Part shown: positions 1 to 7,858 of the stretch, one piece after another
Layout: each line of letters starts with the position of its first letter
Position numbering within the stretch: position 1 is the stretch's first letter
Assembly (NCBI GenBank): GCA_046727435.1
Contig: JBKPCR010000252.1
Coordinates: 1 to 19,452 of the forward strand
Length of the DNA stretch: 19,452 nucleotides
Reading direction: 5' to 3'
From: CAVPRW01 sp046727435 [NCBI: bacterium]
GTDB lineage: Bacteria; Tectomicrobia; Entotheonellia; J063
The notes under the pieces: model-generated
The model's input: only the letters and a program-made list of their open reading frames with translations
Database searches by the model: none
What the model was told of the DNA's origin: nothing
Made by a program: the position numbers and the translations under genes

Positions 1-1
1 C

Positions 2-529
2 CGTGTGGCGATGGGCACGATATTGCGCGGCTGGGCCCTGGCCGCGTTGGGTGAAGGGGAGGAGGGGATGGCGCAGCTCCGGCAGGGGCTAGAGGGCTGG
101 CGGGCGACGGGCGCCGCGATTAGCTGGTCGTACTATCTGGGTTCATTGGCCGACGCGTATGCGCGAGGGGCACACGCGGAGGAAGGGCTGGCCGTGGTGG
201 TCGAGGCGCTGACGTGTGTCGACCAGACGGAGGAACGGTACGCCGAAGCGGAGTTGCATCGGCTCAAGGGCGAGCTGCTGCTCAAGCACACACCGCCAGA
301 CGCGCCACAGGCGGAAGCCTGCTTCCACCAGGCTCTGGCTATTGCCCGGCGCCAAGAGGCCATGACGTGGGAACTCCGTGCTGCCGTGAGTCTAAGCCAA
401 CTGTGGCAGCAGCAGGGCAAACGCGGCGAAGCCCGCGAATTGCTCGCATCGATCTACGGCTGGTTCACCGAGGGCTTCGACACTGTCGACCTGCAGGAGG
501 CCAAGGCGCTGCTTGACGAGTGGTCCTGA
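2..529 (+). CDS. C-terminal TPR tail of a type A cyclase–ATPase–TPR protein (partial, open at left edge)
   Basis: The frame is open to the left edge, so this is the 3' end of a larger gene. The GTG at 5 and ATG at 11 are internal codons, not starts. The translated 175 residues are alpha-helical and TPR-like. The last ~60 residues closely match the end of the complete type A protein at 12345–16067. Both share LWQQQGK, then IYGWFTEGFDT, then DLQEAKALL just before the stop. The missing upstream part should therefore hold the N-terminal repeats, cyclase domain and STAND ATPase, but that is inference because none of it lies in the window. TPR tails of this kind bind protein partners or fold back on the ATPase. 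A decayed ComM fragment follows, as happens downstream of the second type A gene. Confidence 0.85.
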   Translation, partial: RVAMGTILRGWALAALGEGEEGMAQLRQGLEGWRATGAAISWSYYLGSLADAYARGAHAEEGLAVVVEALTCVDQTEERYAEAELHRLKGELLLKHTPPDAPQAEACFHQALAIARRQEAMTWELRAAVSLSQLWQQQGKRGEARELLASIYGWFTEGFDTVDLQEAKALLDEWS

Positions 530-613
530 TATTCCTCTGCGCCGTTGCCTCAACTAGAAGTGCCGGTTAAGTAAGCTATCCGTCGGCATCCTTAGAGGCT
601 GTGGTAAAGCTGA

Positions 614-985
614 ATGCGATGCAGGCGTTCTGACCATAATGTGCTCCTGCTGGGCCCTCCTGGGGCGGGCAAGTCCATGCTGGCACGGCGGCTCACTACC
701 ATGCTGCCGGCGATGACTCTCGCCGAGGCCATTGAGACCACGCGTATCCACCGCGTTGCCGGCCTCACCGGCGACCGTACGGCGTTGGGCACGACCCGCC
801 CGTGTCGCGCGCCCCATCACACCATCTCGGATGCGGGGCTGATCGGCGGGGGCCACGTGCCGATGCCGGGCGACGTGGCGCTGGCCCACCATGGCGTGCT
901 CTTCCTGGATGAATTGCCCGAGTTTCGCCGCCATGTCCTTGAGGTCTTGCGCCAACCACTCGAGGAGAGTCTCAGATACGTATAA
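614..985 (+). pseudogene. ComM/YifB-type Mg-chelatase-like ATPase fragment (copy 1)
   Basis: The translation matches the central AAA+ core of ComM/YifB (Mg-chelatase subunit ChlI family). It has a Walker A GPPGAGKS at 653–676, then the family segments [31 protein letters not shown] and the Walker B region [11 protein letters not shown], ending in [10 protein letters not shown]. Intact family members have about 500 residues, with an N-terminal Lon-protease-like domain and a C-terminal Mg-chelatase lid. Here only about 120 central residues remain. The upstream frame is closed by stops and the downstream end is a stop right after the LRQPLEE motif. I see no ribosome-binding site for the ATG at 614. 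ComM proteins act in DNA branch migration during transformation, but this remnant should be non-functional. A second copy with the same 3' boundary lies at 17630–17992. Confidence 0.8.
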
Positions 986-1159
986 TTTCGCGGGCGTGCT
1001 GAATCTTAATCTTCTTAAGACCTTAGCGGTACGGCTGCTGAGCTTAAGGGAGTCGGGCCGAGTTCAGTAGCCGTCCACCAGCACCGTGATGGTCACCCCG
1101 TCTCATCGGGCAGCCCTTCTTCTCCGCTCCCGCCTCTGCAGCCGTCTCGTGCATTTCAC

Positions 1160-1188
1160 TTGACACCTGGCCCCACCTGGAGTACTGA
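1160..1188 (+). promoter_or_regulatory. Putative sigma70-type promoter of the type B cyclase gene (copy 1)
   Basis: A perfect -35 TTGACA lies at 1160–1165, followed by a 17-nt spacer and a weak -10 candidate TACTGA at 1183–1188. The same TTGACA–17 nt–TACYGA arrangement is kept in the second copy at 18164–18192, where surrounding bases differ. That supports a functional element. The -10 match to consensus is poor, so assignment of the -10 is tentative. Confidence 0.45.
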
Positions 1189-1283
1189 CACCTCATCCCA
1201 TAGACCCATGTCAGTGGCGCGTGTCGAGGCGTCTGGCCGCGCGCGACCCTGCCGTTCGCACGGCCGTGCCGGAGGGCACACTC

Positions 1284-4200
1284 ATGCACTGCCCGAGCTG
1301 TGGCTTTGAGAATCCGGAAGGCATGAAGTTTTGCGGGCAGTGTGCCAGCGCACTCGGCCGGCGCTGCCCGCAATGCGGCTTTGACAATCCGCCGGGATTT
1401 GCCTTTTGTGGTCAATGCGCCACTCCGCTCACGGAACAGCCGCCAGCTCCTCGACCCCAGGTTCCCCTCAGTTACACTCCGAGCCATCTGGCCGAGAAGA
1501 TCCTCCACTCGAAGACTGCCCTCGAAGGCGAGCGCAAGCAGGTCACCGTGCTCTTTGCCGATCTGAAGGGCTCTATGGAATTGCTGGAGGACCGCGACCC
1601 CGAGGAGGCCCGGTCAATCCTCGATCCGATCCTCGAACACATGATGGCGGCCGTGCATCGCTACGAGGGCACCGTCAATCAGGTCATGGGGGATGGCATT
1701 ATGGCATTGTTTGGGGCGCCTATCGCCCACGAGGACCACGCCGTGCGGGCCTGCTATGCCGCCCTCGCGATGCAGGATTCGATTCGCCGCTATGGCGAAG
1801 AGGTGCGCCGCAGGCATGGGGTGACGGTGCAGGTCCGGGTGGGCCTAAATAGCGGCGAGGTGGTCGTCCGAGCGATTGGCAACGACCTGCACATGGATTA
1901 CTCCGCCATCGGGCAGACCACGCACCTGGGCGCCCGCGTGGAGCAGCTCGCGACGCCGGGGAGCACACTGCTGACCGCGGAGACGCTGCGGCTGGCCGAA
2001 GGGTTCATCCAGGTCAACATGCTGGGTCCGGTGCCGGTGAGGGGGCTAGCAGACCCCGTCAACGTATGTGAACTGGTCGGGGCCACCTCGGTCCGTCGGC
2101 GCTTGCAGGCAACAGCTGCGCGTGGGCTCACCCGCTTTGTGGGCAGACAGATGGAGCTGGATGCCCTCCGCCAGGCCCTGGAGCGGGCCCAGGCGGGGCA
2201 TGGGCAGGTCATCGCCGTGGTGGGCGAGCCGGGGATGGGGAAGTCGCGCCTGGCATACGAGTTCGTCCACTCGCACCACACCCAGGACTGGCGGGTGATC
2301 GAGAGCGCCTCGGTCTCCTATGGCAAGGCCAGCCCCTATTTTCCGGTCATTGAGCTGCTCAAACGCTATGTCCATGTTGCTGACGCCGATGATCCGCGAG
2401 CCATCCGGGCGAGGGTCACCGGGCATCTCCTCACGCTCGACGAGACCTTGCAGGACACGATCCCGGCACTGCTGGCCCTCCTGGACATCCTGCCGGATGA
2501 CCACGCGTTTCTGAACCTCGATCCGCTCCAGCGTCGCCAGCGCACTCTCGACGCGCTCAAGCGCATACTGCTGCGGGAAAGTCAGATACAGCCACTGCTC
2601 CTGGTCTTTGAGGACTTGCACTGGATCGACGCCGAAACGCAGACGTTGCTCGACCAGCTGGTCGAAAGCCTGCCGACGGCCCAGCTGCTGCTGCTGGTCA
2701 ACTACCGTCCAGAATATCAGCATGGCTGGGGTAGCAAGACCTATTACACCCAGCTCAGGCTCGATCCCCTGCCCGTGGCAGGTGCCGACGCATTGTTGCA
2801 CGCCCTCCTTGGCGACGACCCCAGTCTGGCGCCGCTCACGGCGCTCTTGATCGCCCGCACCGAGGGCAACCCCTTCTTCCTGGAGGAGAGTGTGCGGACA
2901 CTAGGGGAGACCGGGATCCTGGTGGGCGAGCGCGGCGCGTGCCGGCTGGCCAAGCCGCTGGCCAGCCTACAGGTGCCCGCCACGGTGCACGCGGTGCTGG
3001 CGGCGCGCATCGACCGGCTGCCCTCTGAGGAGAAGCACCTCCTCCAGACCGCAGCGGTGATCGGCACCGAGGTGCCCTTCGCTTTGCTGCAGGCCATCGC
3101 CGAGCGGCCCGAGGCGACGCTGCACCGCGGCCTGGCGCACCTCCAGGCTGCCGAGTTTCTCTACGAGACGCGCCTCTTCCCCGAACAGGCCTACACCTTT
3201 AAGCACGCCCTCACCCATGAGGTGGCCTACAGCAGTCTGCTGCAGGAGCGACGGCGTGCCCTCCATGCCCGCATTGTCGAGGCCCTGGAAGCGGTCGCCG
3301 GGAACCGGGTGGCCGAGCAGGTTGGACGTCTGGCTCATCATGCCTTCCGGGGCGAAGTGTGGGACAAGGTCCTGGCGTACGGCCGGCAGGCGGGAGAGAA
3401 GGCCCTGGCTCGGTCGGCCCACCGTGAGGCCACGGGGTTCTTCGAACACGCGCTTAGTGCCCTTCGCCATCTGCCGGAGACACGCGACACGCGTGAGCAG
3501 GCCATCGATCTCCGACTTGCCATGCGCTCGGCGCTCAGTCCGGCTGGTGAGTTCGGGCGTGTCTTGGCGTATCTGCGCGAAGCCGAGGCCCTCGCGCCAG
3601 CCCTCGACGACCCTCGTCGGCTGGCACGGGTCTCTGGCTTGCTGTCAGCCCATTTCTACTTCAGGGGCGCACATGACCAAGCCATCGCCGTCGCTCAGCG
3701 CGCCGTCGCACTCGCGACAGCTGGCGGGGATGCCATCCTGCACGCCCTGGCGAACCGCTACCTCGGCTTTGCCTATCAGGCCCAGGGCGACTATTGTCGG
3801 GCGATCGACTGCTACATGCAGACCGTGGCGGCCCTCGAGGGGGCGCTGCGCTACGACCGCTTCGGTCAGGTCTTCCTACCCGCTGTGCTCTCCCGTGCCT
3901 TAATCGCCGCGTGCCATGCCGAGCTGGGCTTCTTCCCCGAGGGCAGGGCCGTCGGGGAAGAAGGGCTCCGGATCGCTGAGGTGGTCGATCACCCCGCAAG
4001 CCTGATGTATGCTGCTTGGGGGCTTGGTCTGCTGTTGCTCCGCCATGGCGACCTGCCCAGGGCCCTCCCCCTGCTCGGACGGGCCGCCGCCACGTGTCAG
4101 GACGCAGACCTCCCGATCTATTTTCCTTTGATGGCCGCGGCCTTGGGTGCGGCATACGCCCTGGGTGGACGCGTCGCCGACGCCGTGCCGCTGCTCACGC

Positions 4201-4652
4201 AAGCACTGGAGCAGAGCACGGCGATGGAAACAGTATACTTCGAGACATTCTGTCGTCTCTCTCTGGGGGAAGCGCATCTGCTGGCCGACCGCTTGGAGGA
4301 GGCGCACACACTGGCCGCCGGTACGCTGGCGCATGCCCGTGCGCACCAGGAACGCGGCTACCAGGCATATGCCCTGCGCCTCCTCGGCGAGATTGCGGCG
4401 CAGCGTGATCCCTCGGAGCACGAGCGAGCCCAAGCCCACTACCGCCAGGCCCTAGCCCTGGCCGAGGAACTGGGCATGCGCCCGCTCGTGGCCCACTGCC
4501 ACCTCGGCCTCGGGAAGCTCTATGCCAAGAGCGGACGCCGCGCCGAGGCCCACGCTGAGCTATTCACCGCCATTGAGCTCTACCGCAGCATGGACATGAC
4601 GTTCTGGTTGCCCCAAGCGGAGGCGGCACTGGCGCAGGTGGAGGGGCGCTGA
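1284..4652 (+). CDS. Type B double zinc-ribbon / class III cyclase / STAND ATPase / TPR protein
   Basis: Predicted cytosolic signalling protein of 1122 residues. The start ATG at 1284 has GGAGG at 1271–1275, 8 nt upstream; a longer in-frame start at 1221 lacks such a site. Two zinc ribbons open the protein (Cys 3, 6, 17, 20 and 28, 31, 42, 45). A class III nucleotide cyclase domain follows (about 80–265) with metal-binding Asp93 (VLFADLKGS) and Asp137 (VMGDGIMALFG). The transition-state Asn position appears to be His214, while Arg218 is kept. A STAND/AAA_16-type ATPase comes next, with Walker A GEPGMGKS at 314–321 and Walker B-like VFEDLHWID around 441–449. The rest, from about 700, is TPR-like helices. 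This architecture is known from MalT/AfsR-like regulators and mycobacterial cyclase–ATPase proteins. The ligand and cyclase product cannot be read from sequence. It overlaps the next gene by one base (TGATG), so the two are probably translationally coupled. Confidence 0.9.
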   Translation: MHCPSCGFENPEGMKFCGQCASALGRRCPQCGFDNPPGFAFCGQCATPLTEQPPAPRPQVPLSYTPSHLAEKILHSKTALEGERKQVTVLFADLKGSMELLEDRDPEEARSILDPILEHMMAAVHRYEGTVNQVMGDGIMALFGAPIAHEDHAVRACYAALAMQDSIRRYGEEVRRRHGVTVQVRVGLNSGEVVVRAIGNDLHMDYSAIGQTTHLGARVEQLATPGSTLLTAETLRLAEGFIQVNMLGPVPVRGLADPVNVCELVGATSVRRRLQATAARGLTRFVGRQMELDALRQALERAQAGHGQVIAVVGEPGMGKSRLAYEFVHSHHTQDWRVIESASVSYGKASPYFPVIELLKRYVHVADADDPRAIRARVTGHLLTLDETLQDTIPALLALLDILPDDHAFLNLDPLQRRQRTLDALKRILLRESQIQPLLLVFEDLHWIDAETQTLLDQLVESLPTAQLLLLVNYRPEYQHGWGSKTYYTQLRLDPLPVAGADALLHALLGDDPSLAPLTALLIARTEGNPFFLEESVRTLGETGILVGERGACRLAKPLASLQVPATVHAVLAARIDRLPSEEKHLLQTAAVIGTEVPFALLQAIAERPEATLHRGLAHLQAAEFLYETRLFPEQAYTFKHALTHEVAYSSLLQERRRALHARIVEALEAVAGNRVAEQVGRLAHHAFRGEVWDKVLAYGRQAGEKALARSAHREATGFFEHALSALRHLPETRDTREQAIDLRLAMRSALSPAGEFGRVLAYLREAEALAPALDDPRRLARVSGLLSAHFYFRGAHDQAIAVAQRAVALATAGGDAILHALANRYLGFAYQAQGDYCRAIDCYMQTVAALEGALRYDRFGQVFLPAVLSRALIAACHAELGFFPEGRAVGEEGLRIAEVVDHPASLMYAAWGLGLLLLRHGDLPRALPLLGRAAATCQDADLPIYFPLMAAALGAAYALGGRVADAVPLLTQALEQSTAMETVYFETFCRLSLGEAHLLADRLEEAHTLAAGTLAHARAHQERGYQAYALRLLGEIAAQRDPSEHERAQAHYRQALALAEELGMRPLVAHCHLGLGKLYAKSGRRAEAHAELFTAIELYRSMDMTFWLPQAEAALAQVEGR

Positions 4653-5380
4653 TGAATTATCCTGCCATTGTCGCAGAGGCTCTGGCTCTTCTCCAGCAAG
4701 AGAAGCGGCTCTCCTATCGCGTCCTCAAACTCCGCCTGCAGCTCGATGACGACACCCTGGAAGCGCTCAAGGAAGACCTGATCTATGCGAAGCGGCTCGC
4801 GGTGGATGAAGCCGGAAGAGTCCTGGTCTGGGCCGGTGGCGCGGGGGCAGGTGAGACGCCAGCCGCACCGACAAGGGAACCCGCGCGTCTGCCACGGTCG
4901 TACACCCCACCTTATCTCGCCGAGAAAATCCTCACCTCCCGCAGTGCCCTCGAAGGCGAACGCAAGCAGGTCACGGTGCTCTTCGCGGATCTCAAGGGCT
5001 CCATGGAGCTGCTGGCTGACCGCGATCCCGAGGAGGCGCGCGCGATTCTCGACCCGGTGCTGGAGCGTATGATGGAGGCGGTGCATCGCTACGAGGGCAC
5101 CGTCAATCAGGTGATGGGCGATGGGATCATGGCGCTGTTTGGGGCGCTGATCGCCCATGAGGACCCTGCGTTGCGGGCGTGTTATGCGGCGCTGGCGCTA
5201 CAGGCGTCGGTGCAGCAGTATGCCGCGGAGGTGCAGCGGACCGAGCGCCGTGGCGCGGGTCTCGCAAGCCATTCAGCCGCATTGCGAGGCCATTGCGGAG
5301 AGGGCTCGCCAGTGCGCAGGTCAACTCTATTGACGAGACCGTGTAGTACCTCTATGGCATCTTGGCTTGGTTGTGAGTGA
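4652..5380 (+). pseudogene. Truncated hybrid cyclase gene (type A N-terminal domain + type B cyclase domain)
   Basis: The ATG at 4652 overlaps the preceding stop (TGATG), with GGAGG at 4640–4644, 7 nt upstream. Residues 1–65 match the N-terminal helical repeat of the type A protein (pattern RLSYRVLKLRLQLDD, ending LVWAGG). The linker SYTPPYLAEKIL and the cyclase domain are type B, with metal Asp113 and Asp157. Homology stops after residue 196 (EVQR, nt 5239). The remaining 46 residues are out-of-frame read-through into a transposase remnant, ending at 5380. The catalytic Arg half of the cyclase, the ATPase and the TPR domains are all missing, where relatives have about 1100 residues. It may still be transcribed and translated with the upstream gene, but it cannot form a complete class III active site on its own. 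Confidence 0.8.
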
Positions 5381-5600
5381 TGGTCAATGCCACGATCGCC
5401 CTGTTCCTGGGACAAGGTCACCTTCGAAGCGTTAGTCAAGCGCTGGGCTGGGATTCTGATCAGCGATGGCTATCGGGTGTATCAGCCGTGGGTGCATGGC
5501 CGGCAGAGCTGGCTAACGCATTTGATCCGGCGGGAGCAGGGCCTGGGGGATCGCTGGGTGGAGCAAATCCTCTCGCTGTGGAGACCTGCAGACTCCGCGG
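5240..5600 (+). pseudogene. Decayed IS66-like transposase fragment
   Basis: Conceptual translation across frames gives a recognisable transposase core. Residues such as SAVARVSQAIQPHCEAIAER are followed after a frameshift near 5320 by an IDET…YLYGILAWL…VMVNATIALF segment. After another frameshift near 5400 comes VTFEALVKRWAGILISDGYR, then HGRQSWLTHLIRRE. This fits the DDE catalytic region of IS66-family transposases (DET…WLWV, then SDGY, then AHL.R). Two positions expected to be Trp (TGG) read TAG and TGA. The N-terminal part, C-terminal part and terminal inverted repeats were not found, so this is an internal remnant. Its left edge coincides with the break in the cyclase gene at 5239/5240. 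Family assignment is from memory of motifs. Confidence 0.7.
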
Positions 5601-5985
5601 CATCCTCACGTCTCCCGTCTTCGTAAACGCGGTCACTTGTCATTTCAACGGCCAGCATCCAGATGTCTCTGGATCTACCTGCTTTGACCCCATGGACGCT
5701 TACAATCGGAGAGCTATACCGCCCAGGCCTCGCCCTCGCCCTATCCGAGGGATTGCAGAAAGTGGGAATGGCCTCCAGCGATGTCACCAAATCGTCATCC
5801 CAATCGCCGATGTCATCTGAACCAATCTCAAAGGCACGTAAGGCCCCCTGGCGCATGGCGTCGGCTTTGCCAGCATTCCTGGGAAAATTATGGATCGCGA
5901 AGCATTGAGGGGCGGGCGCATAGAGAGATTCCAGCACCTGCCAGGTGTCGTTGGTACAGCCATCATTGACTAGAGAAACCGCAGG
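5600..5985 (-). pseudogene. Fossil family-2 glycosyltransferase fragment
   Basis: On the minus strand, reading from about 5985 downward, the translation shows GT2 landmarks. They are VSLVNDGCTNDTW (normally V.DGSTD.T), then FPRNAGKADAMRQGALRAF (N.GKA.A.R.G), then DIGDWDDDLVTSLEAIPTF, the DxD-like metal-binding region usually seen as WDADLATPL. The beginning of the domain is absent: an in-frame TAA lies just upstream. After about 130 residues similarity fades near the transposase remnant. Intact relatives exceed 230 residues. It should be inactive. It resembles dolichyl-phosphate-sugar synthase-type GT2 enzymes, but the donor and acceptor cannot be inferred. Confidence 0.6.
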
Positions 5986-6176
5986 GTGTGGCGCTTACGG
6001 GTGAAAGCTTAAAAGGTGTGGACCCGCAATCTTTATGCTTCGGTGCAACACGAGACGACAATGATCGCGTACGACATCACATGACAACAGCGTCTTGTGT
6101 ACCCTCGATCTCCCGGTGGCGGAAGGTCGGTATGGAGGGTGAAGTCGTACCTCCCCCCCCTCTCCGTATCTCCCGC
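5986..6176. other. Spacer downstream of the peptide-transporter operon
   Basis: No gene, hairpin with a T-tract or recognisable remnant is seen here. A C8 run occurs near 6153–6160. A terminator for the minus-strand operon would be expected in this stretch, but I could not identify one convincingly. Confidence 0.4.
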
Positions 6177-7829
6177 TTACACCTTATCCAGCCACACTCG
6201 ATGCATATCGATAGAGTTGGCCGGGATCGTCTGGAAGTTTTTGACATATTTGGCGAAGATCTTCTGCTCGTTCTCGTGCAGGATAACCGCAGCTGGTGCC
6301 TCATCGACGATGATTTTCACGGCGGCATCATAGTACTGTTTGCGCTTCTTTTCCTCCGGTTCTACTTGCGCCAGCTCGACGAGACGGTCGAACTCGGGGT
6401 TATTCCAGCGCCCCGCGTTCCAGGTCTCCTGTGAATGCAATTCAGGGAACAACGTCTCATCGGGGTCGAGGTCGGCGTCCCACTGGCCCTGCATGATATC
6501 CCATTGCCGCTCTTCCAACCAGCGCTTGCGGAAGGTGGGGAAGTCGTTGAGGCTGATGTTGACTTTGATCCCCAACTTGGCGAGCTGGGCCTGGAGCACC
6601 TCTGCCTGCCGCGGCGCATACCCGGCATTGTTACTGAGCAGCAGCGCCTCGGTCCCCTTCGCATAGCGCGATTTTTGCAAATACGCCTTCGCCAGCTCAA
6701 AGTCGTAGTATTGCCCTTCTTTATGCTTGCCGAATTCGGGGTCATAGAAGCCGGTCATCGGAGGCGAAATCGGCCCATAGGCGACGATCCCTTCGCCAAA
6801 CTGTACCTGTCTGAGAATCTCCTCCCGATTGATCCCATAGGCCACCGCCCGGCGCAAGTTGATGTCGCTAAAGGGCTCTTTGGCGCAATTGAAGGCGATC
6901 TGCCGCCAGTTGCCGCCCACCAGCGTATACACATTCAGGTTCGGGTTCTTGCGCAGCAGGGCCACAAACTGGGGCGCCGCGTTGTTGATGCCATCGACCT
7001 CACCGCTCTGGACGGCGGCCACCAAAGTGGACGGTTCGACGATGAACTTCAGCTGCACTTTGTCGAGGTAGGGCAGGGGTTGGCCATCATCGCCCCGCTC
7101 GAAGTACTGGGGGTAGCGCTCGAGCTGGATATAGTCCGCCTCCTTCCACTCGACGAACTTGAATGGCCCAGTACCGACTGGGTGTCGCCCGTAGTCCTTG
7201 CCCCACTGCTCGACGGCCTTGCGGCTGACGATGGTACCGGCGCGACCGGTGGAGCCAGTGAACGCCACGCGTAGGAATGGGTAGGGCTTTGCGAACGCGA
7301 GGCGGACGGTATGATCGTCGAGGATGTCGATTTTCTCGAGGAGCTTCAGCTTCCAGGCATGGATGGGCGCTTGCTTAACATCCTTGACCCGTTCGAGATT
7401 CCACTGCACATCCTGCGCGGTGAAGGGGTCGCCGTTGTGGAAGGTGACGCCCTGGTGAAAGCGAAAAACATGCATACGGTCGCCGATGATCTCCCATTCT
7501 TTCGCAAGGTCAGGGACGAAGCGGACTTCCTTCCCGTCGTAAGTGATCTTGAGAATGCCATTGTAGATATTGTTGTGGATCGCTGTAGCAGCGATATTGG
7601 TGGTGTTGTGGGGGTCGAGGGTGTCGATATTGGTGAAAATGCCGATCTTGATCATCCCGCCGCGTTTGGGCTGTTGGGCAAAGGCCAGCGGGACACTGCC
7701 GAACGACACGACCTGCGAGGCGGCTAGGGCGGCGGCGGACCACCCGAGCGTGTTGAGGAATGCCCGCCGGGTCTGGTCCTCACTCAGCATGCTGTTGACG
7801 ACTGCGAATCCATCGCGGCTCGTTGCCAT
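6177..7829 (-). CDS. Peptide/nickel-type ABC transporter substrate-binding protein (SBP_bac_5 family)
   Basis: Extracytoplasmic ligand receptor of 550 residues, the usual family length. The N-terminus carries a twin-arginine signal (TRRAFLN at 20–26, a hydrophobic stretch, then AFA before QQ at about 49–51). Export by the Tat pathway with cleavage near residue 51 is therefore likely. The family-5 signature is clear: a start of the mature part with LDPH, then LAKEWEIIGDRMHVFRFHQG and VTFHNGDPFTAQDV at about 110–145. The later segment RRAVAYGINREEIL is also typical. The ATG at 7829 has GGGAGG 8 nt upstream, which favours it over an internal Met at residue 14. It is the last gene of the transporter operon and is separated from the ATPase gene by a 97-nt spacer holding an inverted repeat. 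The bound ligand is probably a peptide, but the family also takes opines, sugars and metals. Confidence 0.92.
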   Translation of the reverse strand: MATSRDGFAVVNSMLSEDQTRRAFLNTLGWSAAALAASQVVSFGSVPLAFAQQPKRGGMIKIGIFTNIDTLDPHNTTNIAATAIHNNIYNGILKITYDGKEVRFVPDLAKEWEIIGDRMHVFRFHQGVTFHNGDPFTAQDVQWNLERVKDVKQAPIHAWKLKLLEKIDILDDHTVRLAFAKPYPFLRVAFTGSTGRAGTIVSRKAVEQWGKDYGRHPVGTGPFKFVEWKEADYIQLERYPQYFERGDDGQPLPYLDKVQLKFIVEPSTLVAAVQSGEVDGINNAAPQFVALLRKNPNLNVYTLVGGNWRQIAFNCAKEPFSDINLRRAVAYGINREEILRQVQFGEGIVAYGPISPPMTGFYDPEFGKHKEGQYYDFELAKAYLQKSRYAKGTEALLLSNNAGYAPRQAEVLQAQLAKLGIKVNISLNDFPTFRKRWLEERQWDIMQGQWDADLDPDETLFPELHSQETWNAGRWNNPEFDRLVELAQVEPEEKKRKQYYDAAVKIIVDEAPAAVILHENEQKIFAKYVKNFQTIPANSIDMHRVWLDKV

Positions 7830-7858
7830 GCTCGTACCCTCCCTGATAAACGTTCAAC

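Noticed and set aside
1221-1283. N-terminal extension of the type B protein starting at 1221
   Set aside because: The ATG at 1284 has a well-placed GGAGG and begins directly at the zinc ribbon. The right-hand paralogue has the same site and start, and the extension lies in the leader after the promoter.
6435-7274. Long plus-strand frame opposite the substrate-binding protein gene
   Set aside because: It is an antisense shadow of a well-supported family member, with no ribosome-binding site or recognisable domain.
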